The notes beneath the pieces are model-generated. The model had not been told where the DNA came from, did no database searches, and saw only the letters and a list, made by a program, of their open reading frames with translations. A program made the position numbers and the translations under genes. A stretch of 64,000 bases of DNA from Paenalcaligenes sp050487225 (lineage in GTDB: Bacteria > Pseudomonadota > Gammaproteobacteria > Burkholderiales > Burkholderiaceae_B): contig NZ_JBKQGY010000004.1 in the NCBI RefSeq assembly GCF_050487225.1, positions 62,001 to 126,000 of the forward strand. The letters run 5' to 3'. Each line of letters begins with the position of its first letter. Position 1 is the first letter of the stretch. Of the stretch, positions 1 through 8,483 are shown one piece after another.

Positions 1-501
1 AAAATGTTGACGGGTCGTGATGCGGCTCACAAACGCATCCAAGACATGTTGGCCAAAGGCGAGAAATTGCCAGTGGACTTCACGAACCGCGTGATTTACT
101 ACGTAGGCCCTGTGGACCCAGTACGTGACGAAGCCGTTGGTCCAGCAGGCCCAACTACAGCGACTCGTATGGATAGCTTTACCGACATGATGTTGGAAAA
201 AACAGGCTTGTTGTCCATGATTGGTAAGGCAGAGCGTGGCCCAGTGGCGATTGAAGCGATCCGCAAACACGGTTCTGCTTACTTGATGGCTGTAGGTGGC
301 GCGGCATACTTGGTCTCCAAAGCGATTCGCGAAGCCCGTGTAGTGGGCTTTGAAGACTTGGGCATGGAAGCCATTTACGAGTTTGAAGTCAAAGATATGC
401 CAGTGACCGTAGCGGTAGACTCCGCTGGTACATCGGTACACAAAACTGGCCCAGAGGTCTGGCGCAAACGTATCGCAGAAATCCCTGTGGTTCCTGTGTA
501 A
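1..501 (+). CDS. Class I fumarate hydratase, C-terminal part (partial, 5' end outside window)
   Basis: The last 166 codons of an iron-sulfur class I fumarase, which interconverts fumarate and malate in the TCA cycle. The frame is open from base 1, so the gene enters from the left. The visible part is the C-terminal (beta) swivel domain, with the family signatures VIYYVGPVDP, GPAGPTTATRMD and VGGAAYLVSKAI. The 4Fe-4S cysteines of the alpha domain lie upstream of the window. It ends in TAA and is followed by a rho-independent terminator. A class I fumarase/tartrate dehydratase beta subunit encoded separately cannot be excluded from this fragment. Confidence 0.85.
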   Translation, partial: KMLTGRDAAHKRIQDMLAKGEKLPVDFTNRVIYYVGPVDPVRDEAVGPAGPTTATRMDSFTDMMLEKTGLLSMIGKAERGPVAIEAIRKHGSAYLMAVGGAAYLVSKAIREARVVGFEDLGMEAIYEFEVKDMPVTVAVDSAGTSVHKTGPEVWRKRIAEIPVVPV

Positions 502-551
502 GTATGTGCGGTTGCTATTAAGGGCGGTGGTGGAAACACATCGTCCTTATG

Positions 552-587
552 AAAACACCCTATGCGTAATGCTGGGGTGTTTTTTTA
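552..587 (+). terminator. Rho-independent terminator of the fumarase gene
   Basis: A 9-bp perfect stem (AAAACACCC at 552-560 with GGGTGTTTT at 575-583) is followed by a run of T. It starts 50 bp after the fumarase stop codon. Confidence 0.85.
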
Positions 588-657
588 TGTGCTGTTCGTG
601 TGCGTGAAAGTGGAGGTAAAAGCCCGCTTACTGACTACTGTCTGCCGTAGCCTAAGG

Positions 658-733
658 CTGCGAAAGTATTTTTTAATTTGTAAACTAAATAAAAAAATAC
701 TTCCATCCGCCTTTCCTTCATCGCTTGCCTAAG
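658..733 (-). repeat. Hairpin repeat copy A1 (inverted orientation)
   Basis: AT-rich hairpin with stem 664-679 / 687-702 (15 of 16 pairs), followed by a C/T-rich flank ending in TTCATCGCTTGCC. It is closely similar to copy B2 at 43755-43830, which has TTCATTGCTTGCC at the same place. Its orientation is opposite to copies A2, B1 and C. Confidence 0.65.
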
Positions 734-976
734 TTTTTGTTTTGGTTGCTGCTGTAGAGTCTCGGATTTCTGGTGAGTACGCTACTGTGGGGGATAGGCA
801 ATCAGCTGTCAGTTTCAATGCTTTAGGGGCAGAACAGCACCTGTAGTCTTGCACCGAGTGCCGTATTCACAGCAATGACAGGCCAGTAAGTAGAAGTACA
901 AAATCAACCATGAATGGCTGTAGCCTGAGTCCGCTTAAGAAAGGGCAGTACGCCTGACGCCGTCCAATACAGTCGT

Positions 977-1060
977 GGGGACGGAGAGGAAACTTTTTTG
1001 ATTTGGTGTCTCAAATCACAAAAAGCTTTCCTGCAGTTCCCACAGCGCGTGCGATGAATG
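977..1060 (+). repeat. Hairpin repeat copy A2 (direct orientation)
   Basis: Shares GGGGACGGAGAGGAAAC, a hairpin (stem about 993-1005 / 1012-1025), TTCCTGCAGTTCCCA and GTGCGATGAATG with copy B1 at 43.6 kb. The stem has one T/C mismatch, where B1 has G-C and copy C has T-A. Confidence 0.7.
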
Positions 1061-1109
1061 CCGCCTCTCTATTTGAGTAATTAACTAACGTCTTCAGCCT
1101 CAAACAACA

Positions 1110-1134
1110 AAGCCCCAGCAATACACTAGGGCTT
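1110..1134 (-). terminator. Terminator of the hda-HAD-pcnB-folK operon
   Basis: Read on the minus strand, a 9-bp stem (AAGCCCTAG with CTGGGGCTT, one G-U pair) encloses a 7-nt loop and is followed by a T-rich tail (TTGTTGTTTG). It lies about 50 bp past the folK stop codon. Confidence 0.75.
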
Positions 1135-1181
1135 CGTTAGCAGACTAAGACTGGCAGCTAGGAACAGCGCAGACGTATGAA

Positions 1182-1688
1182 TCAATCGTCGTCTTCGTCA
1201 TCAAACCCCATATCTAAAGCTTCAATACCTTGATCTGCCACGCTAGGCAGCAAATCCTGCACTGAGCCTTGAGCCAACTTCAGCGTAGGAGCCAAATCAG
1301 CCAAGGGGTACAGTACAAACGCACGTTGGTGCATTCTGGGGTGCGGCAGAGTGAGTTCAGGGGTGTCCATCTGCGTATCACCAAACACCAACAAGTCTAG
1401 ATCCAGCGTGCGTGGGCCATTGTGTTCAGTGCGTACACGACCATGCTTGTTTTCTAGGGCTTGCAAGGCATGCAACAACTCTAGCGGACTAAGCGTAGTG
1501 TGTAGGCTGACTACCGCATTAATGAAATCAGGGCCTGATGCTTCAAACGGTTTGGTGCGATAAAAACCAGAGCTTTCCAAATTAGAGCAGTCAGGCAGTT
1601 CGCGTAATTCATCAATCACATCCAGCAGCATGCCAATGGGGTCGCCTAAGTTGGCACCCAATGCAATGTAGGCAAGTGTTTTACTCAT
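1182..1688 (-). CDS. folK: 2-amino-4-hydroxy-6-hydroxymethyldihydropteridine pyrophosphokinase
   Basis: HPPK, 168 aa, transfers pyrophosphate from ATP to the pterin alcohol in cytoplasmic folate synthesis. Family signatures are present: YIALGANLGDP near the N-terminus, EHNGPRTLDLDLLVFGD (the metal-binding D-x-D) and LPHPRMHQRAFVLYPLADL. I start at the ATG giving MSKTLAYIALGANLG; a longer upstream frame is simply the 3' end of pcnB. The start overlaps the pcnB stop as ATGAGTAA, so translational coupling to pcnB is likely. The C-terminus is an acidic FDDEDDD tail. Confidence 0.93.
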   Translation of the reverse strand: MSKTLAYIALGANLGDPIGMLLDVIDELRELPDCSNLESSGFYRTKPFEASGPDFINAVVSLHTTLSPLELLHALQALENKHGRVRTEHNGPRTLDLDLLVFGDTQMDTPELTLPHPRMHQRAFVLYPLADLAPTLKLAQGSVQDLLPSVADQGIEALDMGFDDEDDD

Positions 1689-3042
1689 TTGAAGAGGTGT
1701 CCTGCGTGGCGGTGTTTTTTGGACGTCTACGTGGTGTGCGTCGGCGGCGGGTAGTTGTGCTGCGTGGTGCAGTGGGGCGGGCTTCAATCATAGCGGCGCG
1801 GGTTTCTGTGTTTTGGCTATCGGCCAAATCCATCCACCATTGCGCCATGATGCTATCCACTTCTTTGGCTTCCGCACGCAACTGTAAGAAATCAACCGCA
1901 GCACGAAAGCGCGGCAGTTCGATCATGCGCCAGATGGCTCTATTGTTCACCCGCTCAAAGCGTGGCTGCATGAACCAGATTTCACGCATATCACCTTGGT
2001 AGCGGCGTTGAATAGGCAGTGTGCGACTTTGTTCTTCAATCACGATGTCGCTGGCTTCAGACAGTGCTTGTACCGGAGGGGAGCCTGCTTTGAGGCGCTT
2101 TTCCCATTGCTCTTGTACCGCTTTCCAGAGCAGAGCAGCAAACACGAAGCTAGGGCTGGTGTTGCGGCCACTACGTACACGGCTATCGGTGCGTGCTAGT
2201 GCAATCTCCAAGAACAAGCGTTGTTCAGGGTCAGCGAGGCTGTGCTCCAAAAATGGCAACAGATACGGCACTAAAGCCTCTTGCTGCAATTGCTCTAAGC
2301 ATCGCAAGGCATGGCCACATTCCAGCAGCTTCAGCATTTCATCAAACAGTCTGGACTCAGGCACATTCGTGATGAGTGAGGCCAGTTTTTGAATAGGCTG
2401 ATGCGTTTGTGGCTCGATGGTGGCATTTAGCTTGGCGGCAAAACGCAGCGCGCGCAGCATACGTACCGGGTCTTCACGGTAACGGGTATCCGGATCGCCG
2501 ATCATGCGTACCACACGGTTTTTTAAGTCTTCCACACCGTTGTGGTAATCAATCACTTCTTCGGTAATAGGGTCGTAGTACAGCGCGTTTAAGGTGAAGT
2601 CACGACGGTTTACATCGTCGAGTAGCTCACCGTATTCGTTGTCACGCAAGATACGGCCATGGGCATCTGTTTGTTGCTTTTGGCTGTCTCCGGCCCTGAA
2701 GGTGGAGGTTTCGATGATTTCACGGCCAAAAACCACATGCACCAGTTTGAAGCGTTTGCCAATAATACGGGCACGCCTAAATAATGGGCGAATTTGCTCT
2801 GGCGTGGCGTTGGTCGCCACGTCAAAGTCTTTGGGCTCCAAGCCGGCAATCAGATCGCGCACAGCACCGCCCACTACATAGGCTTCATAGCCATGTTGTT
2901 GCAGCACTTCGCATACTTTGAAAGCATGACGAGACACGAGGTCTGGATCAATCCCGTGTTGAGATTGAGCCAGCCGTTTGGGGCCTTTAGCTGGTGCGGC
3001 GAATAGTCGCGCGACGAAAGTTTTTATTGTTCGTTTCAGCAT
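1681..3042 (-). CDS. pcnB: Poly(A) polymerase I
   Basis: 453 aa, adds 3' poly(A) tails to RNA, which promotes decay. The nucleotidyltransferase core has VVGGAVRDLI and the catalytic DFD in PKDFDVATNATP, followed by RRDFTLNALYY and the RNA-binding head REDPVRMLRALRFAAKL. The C-terminal 30 residues are strongly basic (TTRRRRTPRRRP), as in PcnB and unlike tRNA nucleotidyltransferase. The basic tail, the length and the coupling to folK, a widespread pcnB-folK order, all favour PcnB over Cca. It overlaps folK by 8 nt and lies 9 nt downstream of the HAD gene. Confidence 0.92.
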   Translation of the reverse strand: MLKRTIKTFVARLFAAPAKGPKRLAQSQHGIDPDLVSRHAFKVCEVLQQHGYEAYVVGGAVRDLIAGLEPKDFDVATNATPEQIRPLFRRARIIGKRFKLVHVVFGREIIETSTFRAGDSQKQQTDAHGRILRDNEYGELLDDVNRRDFTLNALYYDPITEEVIDYHNGVEDLKNRVVRMIGDPDTRYREDPVRMLRALRFAAKLNATIEPQTHQPIQKLASLITNVPESRLFDEMLKLLECGHALRCLEQLQQEALVPYLLPFLEHSLADPEQRLFLEIALARTDSRVRSGRNTSPSFVFAALLWKAVQEQWEKRLKAGSPPVQALSEASDIVIEEQSRTLPIQRRYQGDMREIWFMQPRFERVNNRAIWRMIELPRFRAAVDFLQLRAEAKEVDSIMAQWWMDLADSQNTETRAAMIEARPTAPRSTTTRRRRTPRRRPKNTATQDTSSNE

Positions 3043-3051
3043 GTGAGTTGA

Positions 3052-3753
3052 TTAGGATTTCTCATCCATTAACTGTGCGAACAGGTCTAGCACGGCCCAA
3101 TTGCGCTCGTGTGCTGTACGACGCAGCCCTTCACCTGGGTTGGTGGCTACAGGATCAGAGACCAGTTCCATTAAGGGTAAGTCGTTGCTGGAGTCGCTGT
3201 AGAACCAAATGCGGTCGAAGTTGTTGCGTTGTAAACCTAATTCGTGCAGCCATTGGTCTACACGGGTGATTTTGCCTTCTCTAAAGCTAGGCACGCCGGT
3301 TAGTTTACCAGTGTAAATACCATCACGTTCTTCGGCTAACGTAGCAATTAGGTGCTCAACGCCTAAGGCTTTGGCGATGGGGGTAGTTACGAATTCGTTG
3401 GTGGCGGTGACAATGGCGCACAAGTGGCCTTGCTGTTGGTGGTAACGCAGCAAATCCAAGGCGGCTGGTGTGATGGAAGGCAGAATCACTTCTTCCATGA
3501 ATTCCGCTTGCCATGCCAGTAATTCTTGACGTGGTGTGTTGCTTAACAACCCCAGCATGAACTCGGCAGACTCTTCTGCCGTGAGGTTGCCTTGGTTGTA
3601 GCGATCCATCAGATCTTCGTTTTTACGTCTAGCTTCTTCTGGATCACCAGCACGACCTGTGCGCGCCAAAAACTCGGCCCACTGATAGTCGCTGTCTAAG
3701 GGAAGCAGAGTGTGGTCCAGATCAAAAAGTGCCAGATTGGTTGGGGTATTCAT
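3052..3753 (-). CDS. HAD-superfamily subfamily IB hydrolase
   Basis: 233 aa, a SerB-like phosphatase of unknown substrate. Motif I is LFDLDHTLLPLDSD (nucleophile Asp and general acid Asp), motif II is the T of IVTATNEF, motif III is the K of REGKITRV and motif IV is FYSDSSNDLPLM. It starts 2 nt after the hda stop and ends 9 nt before pcnB, so it belongs to an hda-HAD-pcnB-folK operon. Beta-proteobacteria commonly have this gene here; the family includes phosphoserine, histidinol-phosphate and phosphatidylglycerophosphate phosphatases, and the sequence does not decide among them. Confidence 0.85.
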   Translation of the reverse strand: MNTPTNLALFDLDHTLLPLDSDYQWAEFLARTGRAGDPEEARRKNEDLMDRYNQGNLTAEESAEFMLGLLSNTPRQELLAWQAEFMEEVILPSITPAALDLLRYHQQQGHLCAIVTATNEFVTTPIAKALGVEHLIATLAEERDGIYTGKLTGVPSFREGKITRVDQWLHELGLQRNNFDRIWFYSDSSNDLPLMELVSDPVATNPGEGLRRTAHERNWAVLDLFAQLMDEKS

Positions 3754-3755
3754 AG

Positions 3756-4451
3756 CTACTCAACAGAAAGAAGGCCTTCGGCCAATAAATCTCGGAGCAA
3801 CGGCAGGGTAATGTGCCGTTTGCGCGTTAGGGAATAACGGTCCAGTGCATCAATTAGGTTGATGAGCTGGCCCATGTCGCGTTCATAGTGGGTTAATACC
3901 CAGTGCATGACCTCTGGGGTCAGGTGCAAACTTTTTTCTAAGGCACGGGTGCGCAGCGCTTCTTCACGTTCCGCATCCGATAAGTGTTGTAATCGGAATA
4001 CCAAATCCCAGCCTAGCCTCGTGCGTAAGTCTTCACGTACTTTAGTAGCCAGTGGGGCAAATTCACCGGAAACTAGGATAATAAAGGCTTGGCTGGATGC
4101 TGCACACTCGCGCCAGCGATTGTACAGAGCAAATATTGCAGCTTGTCCTGCCGCGCTGAATTGTTCGATATTGTCAATAGCGACCAGTGGTTGGGTGAAG
4201 GATTCGGCCGAGATTAGCTTCTTTAGCTGCGCAATAGAATCAGAAGCACTAAAATAGACTCCGTGATGACGCGCAGCCATGGCTTGCAGCAAATGCGTAC
4301 GACCAACCCCAGGCGCGCCATATAGATAAATGGCGCGACCAGACTGACACTGCATCAGGGCGTTTAACACTTCCTGATTGGAACCGATAACAAAGTTATC
4401 CAGTGTTGGTGTAGGGGTTGGAGAAATATCCAGAATCAGTTGTTGGTTCAT
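3756..4451 (-). CDS. hda: DnaA regulatory inactivator Hda
   Basis: 231 aa DnaA-like AAA+ protein. With the DNA-loaded sliding clamp, Hda stimulates ATP hydrolysis by DnaA and so limits re-initiation. The N-terminus MNQQLILDI carries the clamp-binding QLxLxI-type motif, which fixes the start; a longer upstream frame lacks it. It has LYGAPGVGRTHLLQA (Walker A, with R replacing the usual K of GKT), LVAIDNIEQF (Walker B) and an arginine-finger region near LRTRLGWDLVFRL. It lacks the DnaA DNA-binding domain. It is divergent from purM with 54 bp between the start codons. Confidence 0.9.
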   Translation of the reverse strand: MNQQLILDISPTPTPTLDNFVIGSNQEVLNALMQCQSGRAIYLYGAPGVGRTHLLQAMAARHHGVYFSASDSIAQLKKLISAESFTQPLVAIDNIEQFSAAGQAAIFALYNRWRECAASSQAFIILVSGEFAPLATKVREDLRTRLGWDLVFRLQHLSDAEREEALRTRALEKSLHLTPEVMHWVLTHYERDMGQLINLIDALDRYSLTRKRHITLPLLRDLLAEGLLSVE

Positions 4452-4505
4452 GTGTCGTACAATCTCATCCAACCTGTAATTCTTACATATCCCACGGCTT
4501 TTCTC

Positions 4506-5555
4506 ATGACAAACAATCAATCCGTATCATTAACCTACCGCGATGCTGGGGTAGACATTGACGCAGGGGATGCCCTTGTTGATCGCATCAAACCTTTAGC
4601 CGCTAGAACCATGCGCCCTGGCGTCATGGCAGGTATTGGCGGCTTTGGTGCCCTGTTCGAGGTACCTAAACATCTCAAAGAGCCCGTATTGGTCTCTGGC
4701 ACTGACGGTGTCGGCACCAAATTACGTTTGGCTTTTGACTGGCAACGCCACGATACCGTTGGTATTGACCTGGTTGCCATGAGTGTTAATGATATTCTGG
4801 TTCAGGGTGCTGAGCCATTGTACTTTCTGGATTACTTTGCGTGTGGAACTTTGTCAGTGGATACCGCTGCACAAGTTGTCGCAGGTATTGCCAAAGGCTG
4901 TGAGCTCTCCGGTTGTGCACTGATTGGTGGCGAAACAGCAGAAATGCCTGGTATGTACCCCGAAGGCGAGTACGACTTGGCAGGTTTTGCGGTGGGTGCT
5001 GTAGAAAAGTCACACATCATTTCTGGCCAAAACATTGAAGCTGGTGATGTGGTGTTGGGTCTGGCATCTAGCGGTGCGCACTCCAACGGTTTCTCGCTGA
5101 TTCGTAAGATCATCAGCCATGCCAATGCGAAGCCTACAGACCTGTTAGATGGTCGCCCATTGTCTGACGTAGTGATGGAACCTACACGCTTGTACGTGAA
5201 ATCCATGTTGTCGGCGTTGGCAGCACACCGCGAAGCCATTAAAGGTATGGCTCACATCACAGGCGGTGGTTTGTTGGAAAACATCCCACGTGTTCTGCCT
5301 AAAAACACAGCGGCACGTATTCAGCGCGATGCGTGGGAAATGCCAGCTCTGTTCAAATGGTTGCAAGAAAACGGTGGCGTGGCTGACGAAGAAATGTGGC
5401 GTGTGTTTAACTGCGGTATCGGTATGGTAGTTGTAGTGCCTGCTGCTCAAGCTGACGTGGTTGCAGCACACCTGAGCGAGCAAGGCGAAACGGTATACCG
5501 TTTAGGCGAGATCGTAGAAAGGGTTGCAGATCAGCCACAAGTGTTGATGGTGTAA
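4506..5555 (+). CDS. purM: Phosphoribosylformylglycinamidine cyclo-ligase (AIR synthetase)
   Basis: 349 aa, makes aminoimidazole ribonucleotide from FGAM with ATP, step 5 of purine synthesis. It begins MTNNQSVSLTYRDAGVDIDAG, the normal PurM N-terminus; upstream in-frame codons are not conserved. Signatures: GFGALFEVP, VSGTDGVGTKLRLA, DLVAMSVNDILVQGAEPLYFLD, LIGGETAEMPGMY, GLASSGAHSNGFSLIR and HITGGGLLENIPRVLP. Its 3' end is only 4 bp from that of the convergent miaA, with no room for a separate terminator. Confidence 0.96.
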   Translation: MTNNQSVSLTYRDAGVDIDAGDALVDRIKPLAARTMRPGVMAGIGGFGALFEVPKHLKEPVLVSGTDGVGTKLRLAFDWQRHDTVGIDLVAMSVNDILVQGAEPLYFLDYFACGTLSVDTAAQVVAGIAKGCELSGCALIGGETAEMPGMYPEGEYDLAGFAVGAVEKSHIISGQNIEAGDVVLGLASSGAHSNGFSLIRKIISHANAKPTDLLDGRPLSDVVMEPTRLYVKSMLSALAAHREAIKGMAHITGGGLLENIPRVLPKNTAARIQRDAWEMPALFKWLQENGGVADEEMWRVFNCGIGMVVVVPAAQADVVAAHLSEQGETVYRLGEIVERVADQPQVLMV

Positions 5556-5559
5556 CACA

Positions 5560-6510
5560 TTAGGCGGTGGGCCAGACCTGAGCGGCAGCGTCCACCACCA
5601 CTTCCGCTTTATGCGGATTCAAGCAGTCCATACTAAGCCGTTGCGGGTCACTACGCAGCCAAGTCAACTGACGTTTGGCTAGCTGTCTGGTGGCAGCAAT
5701 GGCTTTTTCTATGGCGTCGTCTTGTGAGCATTCGCCATCCAAATGTGCCCATAGCTGTCGGTAACCCACGCAACGAATAGATGGCAGCGTAGGGTTTAGG
5801 TCGGGTCGCGCATACAGGGCCTGTACCTCGGCAAGCAGCCCTGCATCAATCATTTGTCGGTAGCGCAAAGCAATCTGAGCATGTAGCCAGGCTCGGTCAG
5901 AGGGCTCTAGGCTGAGGGTGTGAAACGGAATGCTGGGTTTTTGGCGTTCTTGTTCTTGTAACCACGCACTCATGGGTTTTCCACTGATCTCGTAGATTTC
6001 CATAGCACGTTGTATACGTTGGCTATCGTTAGGGGCCAAACGTGCGGCTGTGATGGGGTCGTATTCTGCTAGCAACTGGTGCATAGCGGGCCAACCTAGT
6101 TGTGCCGCTTGTTCGTCTAAACGTGCGCGCACTTCAGGGTTAGACGATGGCAGATTATTAAGCCCTTCACGTAGCGCTTTGTAATACAGCATCGTGCCAC
6201 CACAGAGCAGTGGGTAGCGTCCACGTTGCCAAATCTCTTGTATGAGTTGTGTGGCATCCGTAGCAAAGTCTGCAGCAGAGTAGCTTTGTGCAGGGTCGCG
6301 AATATCGAGCAAATGATGCGGTACTAAGGCTTGTTCTTCGGCGCTGGGTTTGGCCGTGCCTATGTCCATACCTTGGTAGATAGTGGCCGAATCCATCACG
6401 ATGATTTCTATGGGCCACCGTTTGGCTAACGCCAAGGTAGAGGCACTTTTGCCCGCAGCGGTAGGGCCGGTCAAACAAATGACCGGCAGGCGTGAGGTAT
6501 CTGTACTCAT
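5560..6510 (-). CDS. miaA: tRNA dimethylallyltransferase
   Basis: 316 aa, prenylates A37 of tRNAs that read codons beginning with U. P-loop LTGPTAAGKSAS at residues about 12-23, DSATIYQGMDIGTAKP (substrate-binding region), HHLLDI, GGTMLYYKAL and RLAPNDSQRIQRAMEIYEISGKP are all family hallmarks. It starts 3 nt after the mutL stop codon, giving a mutL-miaA pair like that of other proteobacteria. Confidence 0.95.
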   Translation of the reverse strand: MSTDTSRLPVICLTGPTAAGKSASTLALAKRWPIEIIVMDSATIYQGMDIGTAKPSAEEQALVPHHLLDIRDPAQSYSAADFATDATQLIQEIWQRGRYPLLCGGTMLYYKALREGLNNLPSSNPEVRARLDEQAAQLGWPAMHQLLAEYDPITAARLAPNDSQRIQRAMEIYEISGKPMSAWLQEQERQKPSIPFHTLSLEPSDRAWLHAQIALRYRQMIDAGLLAEVQALYARPDLNPTLPSIRCVGYRQLWAHLDGECSQDDAIEKAIAATRQLAKRQLTWLRSDPQRLSMDCLNPHKAEVVVDAAAQVWPTA

Positions 6511-6513
6511 GTT

Positions 6514-8391
6514 TTATTGTCCACGCAGGAAAAGTTTGTCCAAATCAGCGATGGACCAGTAAAACCAGGTTGGGCGGCCATGGTTACACAGATCAGCTCT
6601 GTCGGTGTGTTCCATGCGGCGCAGTAAAGCGTTCATTTCGTCCAGTGTTAGACGGCGGTTGGCTCGTATCGCACCGTGACATGCCATGGTGGCGAGCAAC
6701 TCGTTGCGTTGTTGGGTTAATTGGGCTGAGCTGCCTAGGTTGTTCAGGTCTTGCAAGACGTGGCGGGCTAGGGCTTCGATATCGCCTCTTGCCAGCAAGG
6801 CTGGTACGGCCCGTACCGCTAAAGCGGTGGGGCCAGCCGGGCTGATTTTTAGCCCTAGCTCTTGCAAAGCCTCTTGATGGTTTTCTACCAAGGCCATATC
6901 GGTTTCAGATGTTTGGAACACGATGGGGACCAGTAATTCTTGGCAGGGCAGATCGCGCGCATCCATGGCTTGTTTAAGCTGCTCGTACACCACGCGCTCA
7001 TGGGCGGCGTGCATATCCACCAGAATCATACCGTGCTGAGTCTGCGACAAAATATAAATGCCGTGCAACTGGGCGATTGCTATACCCAATGGTAGTTCTT
7101 CGGCGGCAGAGCCGGGCTCAGAGGCTGGCAGGGTTGCACCAACTGTAGCCACTGGCTCCGCTAATGAGGGAGGAGTCTGCTCTGGCAGAGGTGCGTAGAG
7201 CTTTTGCCACTGCTCGCCTTGTTGGGTGCTGTATGGCTGCTGCAGATCAAATCGGCCTTGGTGTCTGTAGCTAGGTTGCAAAGGGGCGGAGGGGGCCGAG
7301 CCTGTAGCTGTGTCACCCGCTACATAGGTAGGTGATGCAGTAGGTGGGAATGACATGACCGAGGGTGCGGAGTCATCCATCGTATGAGTTTGGTGTTCGG
7401 CTTGGCTTTGTGCCAGAGCAGCACCTAAGGTTTGCACAATAAACTTGTACACAGCCCCAGATTCGCGGAAACGTACTTCGTGTTTGGCAGGGTGTACGTT
7501 GACGTCTACTGTGTTGGGGTCTACGTTCAAATACAACGCGTACGAGGGCTGTCTATCACCGTGCAGTACGTCAGAATAGGCTTGTCGTATCGCGCTGCTG
7601 ACCAATCTGTCGCGTATAAAGCGACCATTCACGTAGAGAAACTGTTGATCTGTACGGCTGCGGGCATGGGCAGGGCGAATGATTAGGCCATGCAGTGAGA
7701 TCAAGCCTTGGGTTTGGCCAATGTTAATGCTTTGGCTAACGAACTCTTCCCCTAATACATCCAGAATGCGCTGTTCGATGGAGCCGCTGCGCCAGTGACG
7801 GGTGGCTTTGTCGTTATGAAACAGTCTAAAGCTGATATCGGGCCGGGCCAGAGCAATACGCTCTAAGGCGGTGACGCAGTGGCCGTATTCGGTGTTTTCG
7901 GTGCGTAAGAATTTGCGGCGAGCAGGGATGTGGTCAAACAGTTGGCGTACATCTACCGTAGTGCCGACGTTGCCGCTGGCGGCCTCGGGGTGTTGCTGGT
8001 TTTGACCTTCTAATTCCCATGCATGCGCGGCGTCTTCGGTGCGTGAACGTAAGGCCGTGCGTGCTACTGAGGCAATGGAGGCCAATGCCTCGCCCCGGAA
8101 GCCCATAGAGGCGACGGCTTCTAACTCAGACAGACTACGGATTTTACTCGTGGCATGACGCGTGAATGCCAAGGCTAATTCGTCGGGGGGTATACCGTGC
8201 CCATCGTCGGTGACTGCTATACGGCGAATGCCGCCTCCTTCTAAACGTACTTCGATGTTGGTGGAGCCCGCGTCTAGGGCATTTTCCAGCAACTCTTTGA
8301 GTACGGATGCAGGGCGCTCAATAACTTCACCTGCGGCAATCTGGCTTACCAACAGATCTGGCAGGGCGGCGATAGAGTGACGAACTGGCAT
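6514..8391 (-). CDS. mutL: DNA mismatch repair protein MutL
   Basis: 625 aa. A GHKL ATPase couples mismatch recognition by MutS to downstream nicking and unwinding. ATP-site motifs are seen: ENALDAG (Mg-binding E and N), TDDGHGIP, RHATSKI and GFRGEALASI. Residues about 330-430 form a Pro/Gln/Ser-rich linker. The C-terminal dimerisation domain ends in CNHGRPTWFYW. I do not see the DQHAxxERxxYE endonuclease motif in full; the corresponding stretch reads VDMHAAHERVVYEQ, so M replaces Q, and endonuclease activity should not be assumed. Confidence 0.94.
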   Translation of the reverse strand: MPVRHSIAALPDLLVSQIAAGEVIERPASVLKELLENALDAGSTNIEVRLEGGGIRRIAVTDDGHGIPPDELALAFTRHATSKIRSLSELEAVASMGFRGEALASIASVARTALRSRTEDAAHAWELEGQNQQHPEAASGNVGTTVDVRQLFDHIPARRKFLRTENTEYGHCVTALERIALARPDISFRLFHNDKATRHWRSGSIEQRILDVLGEEFVSQSINIGQTQGLISLHGLIIRPAHARSRTDQQFLYVNGRFIRDRLVSSAIRQAYSDVLHGDRQPSYALYLNVDPNTVDVNVHPAKHEVRFRESGAVYKFIVQTLGAALAQSQAEHQTHTMDDSAPSVMSFPPTASPTYVAGDTATGSAPSAPLQPSYRHQGRFDLQQPYSTQQGEQWQKLYAPLPEQTPPSLAEPVATVGATLPASEPGSAAEELPLGIAIAQLHGIYILSQTQHGMILVDMHAAHERVVYEQLKQAMDARDLPCQELLVPIVFQTSETDMALVENHQEALQELGLKISPAGPTALAVRAVPALLARGDIEALARHVLQDLNNLGSSAQLTQQRNELLATMACHGAIRANRRLTLDEMNALLRRMEHTDRADLCNHGRPTWFYWSIADLDKLFLRGQ

Positions 8392-8483
8392 ATTCTGTAA
8401 TTTGTAGTGAGAGTGTGCGTATTTTGGCGGTCACGTGTTGTATAGTCTGGTTTTCCCCAAATATAGTACGACGTTGAATAACG

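Larger units (their letters stand above)
588..1109. other. Non-coding stretch holding two hairpin repeat copies
   Basis: I find no credible gene between the fumarase terminator and the folK terminator. The region contains an inverted copy (about 658-733) and a direct copy (about 977-1060) of the hairpin repeat that recurs at 43.6-44.2 kb. The 240 bp between the two copies shows no recognisable gene, RNA or promoter. Confidence 0.6.
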
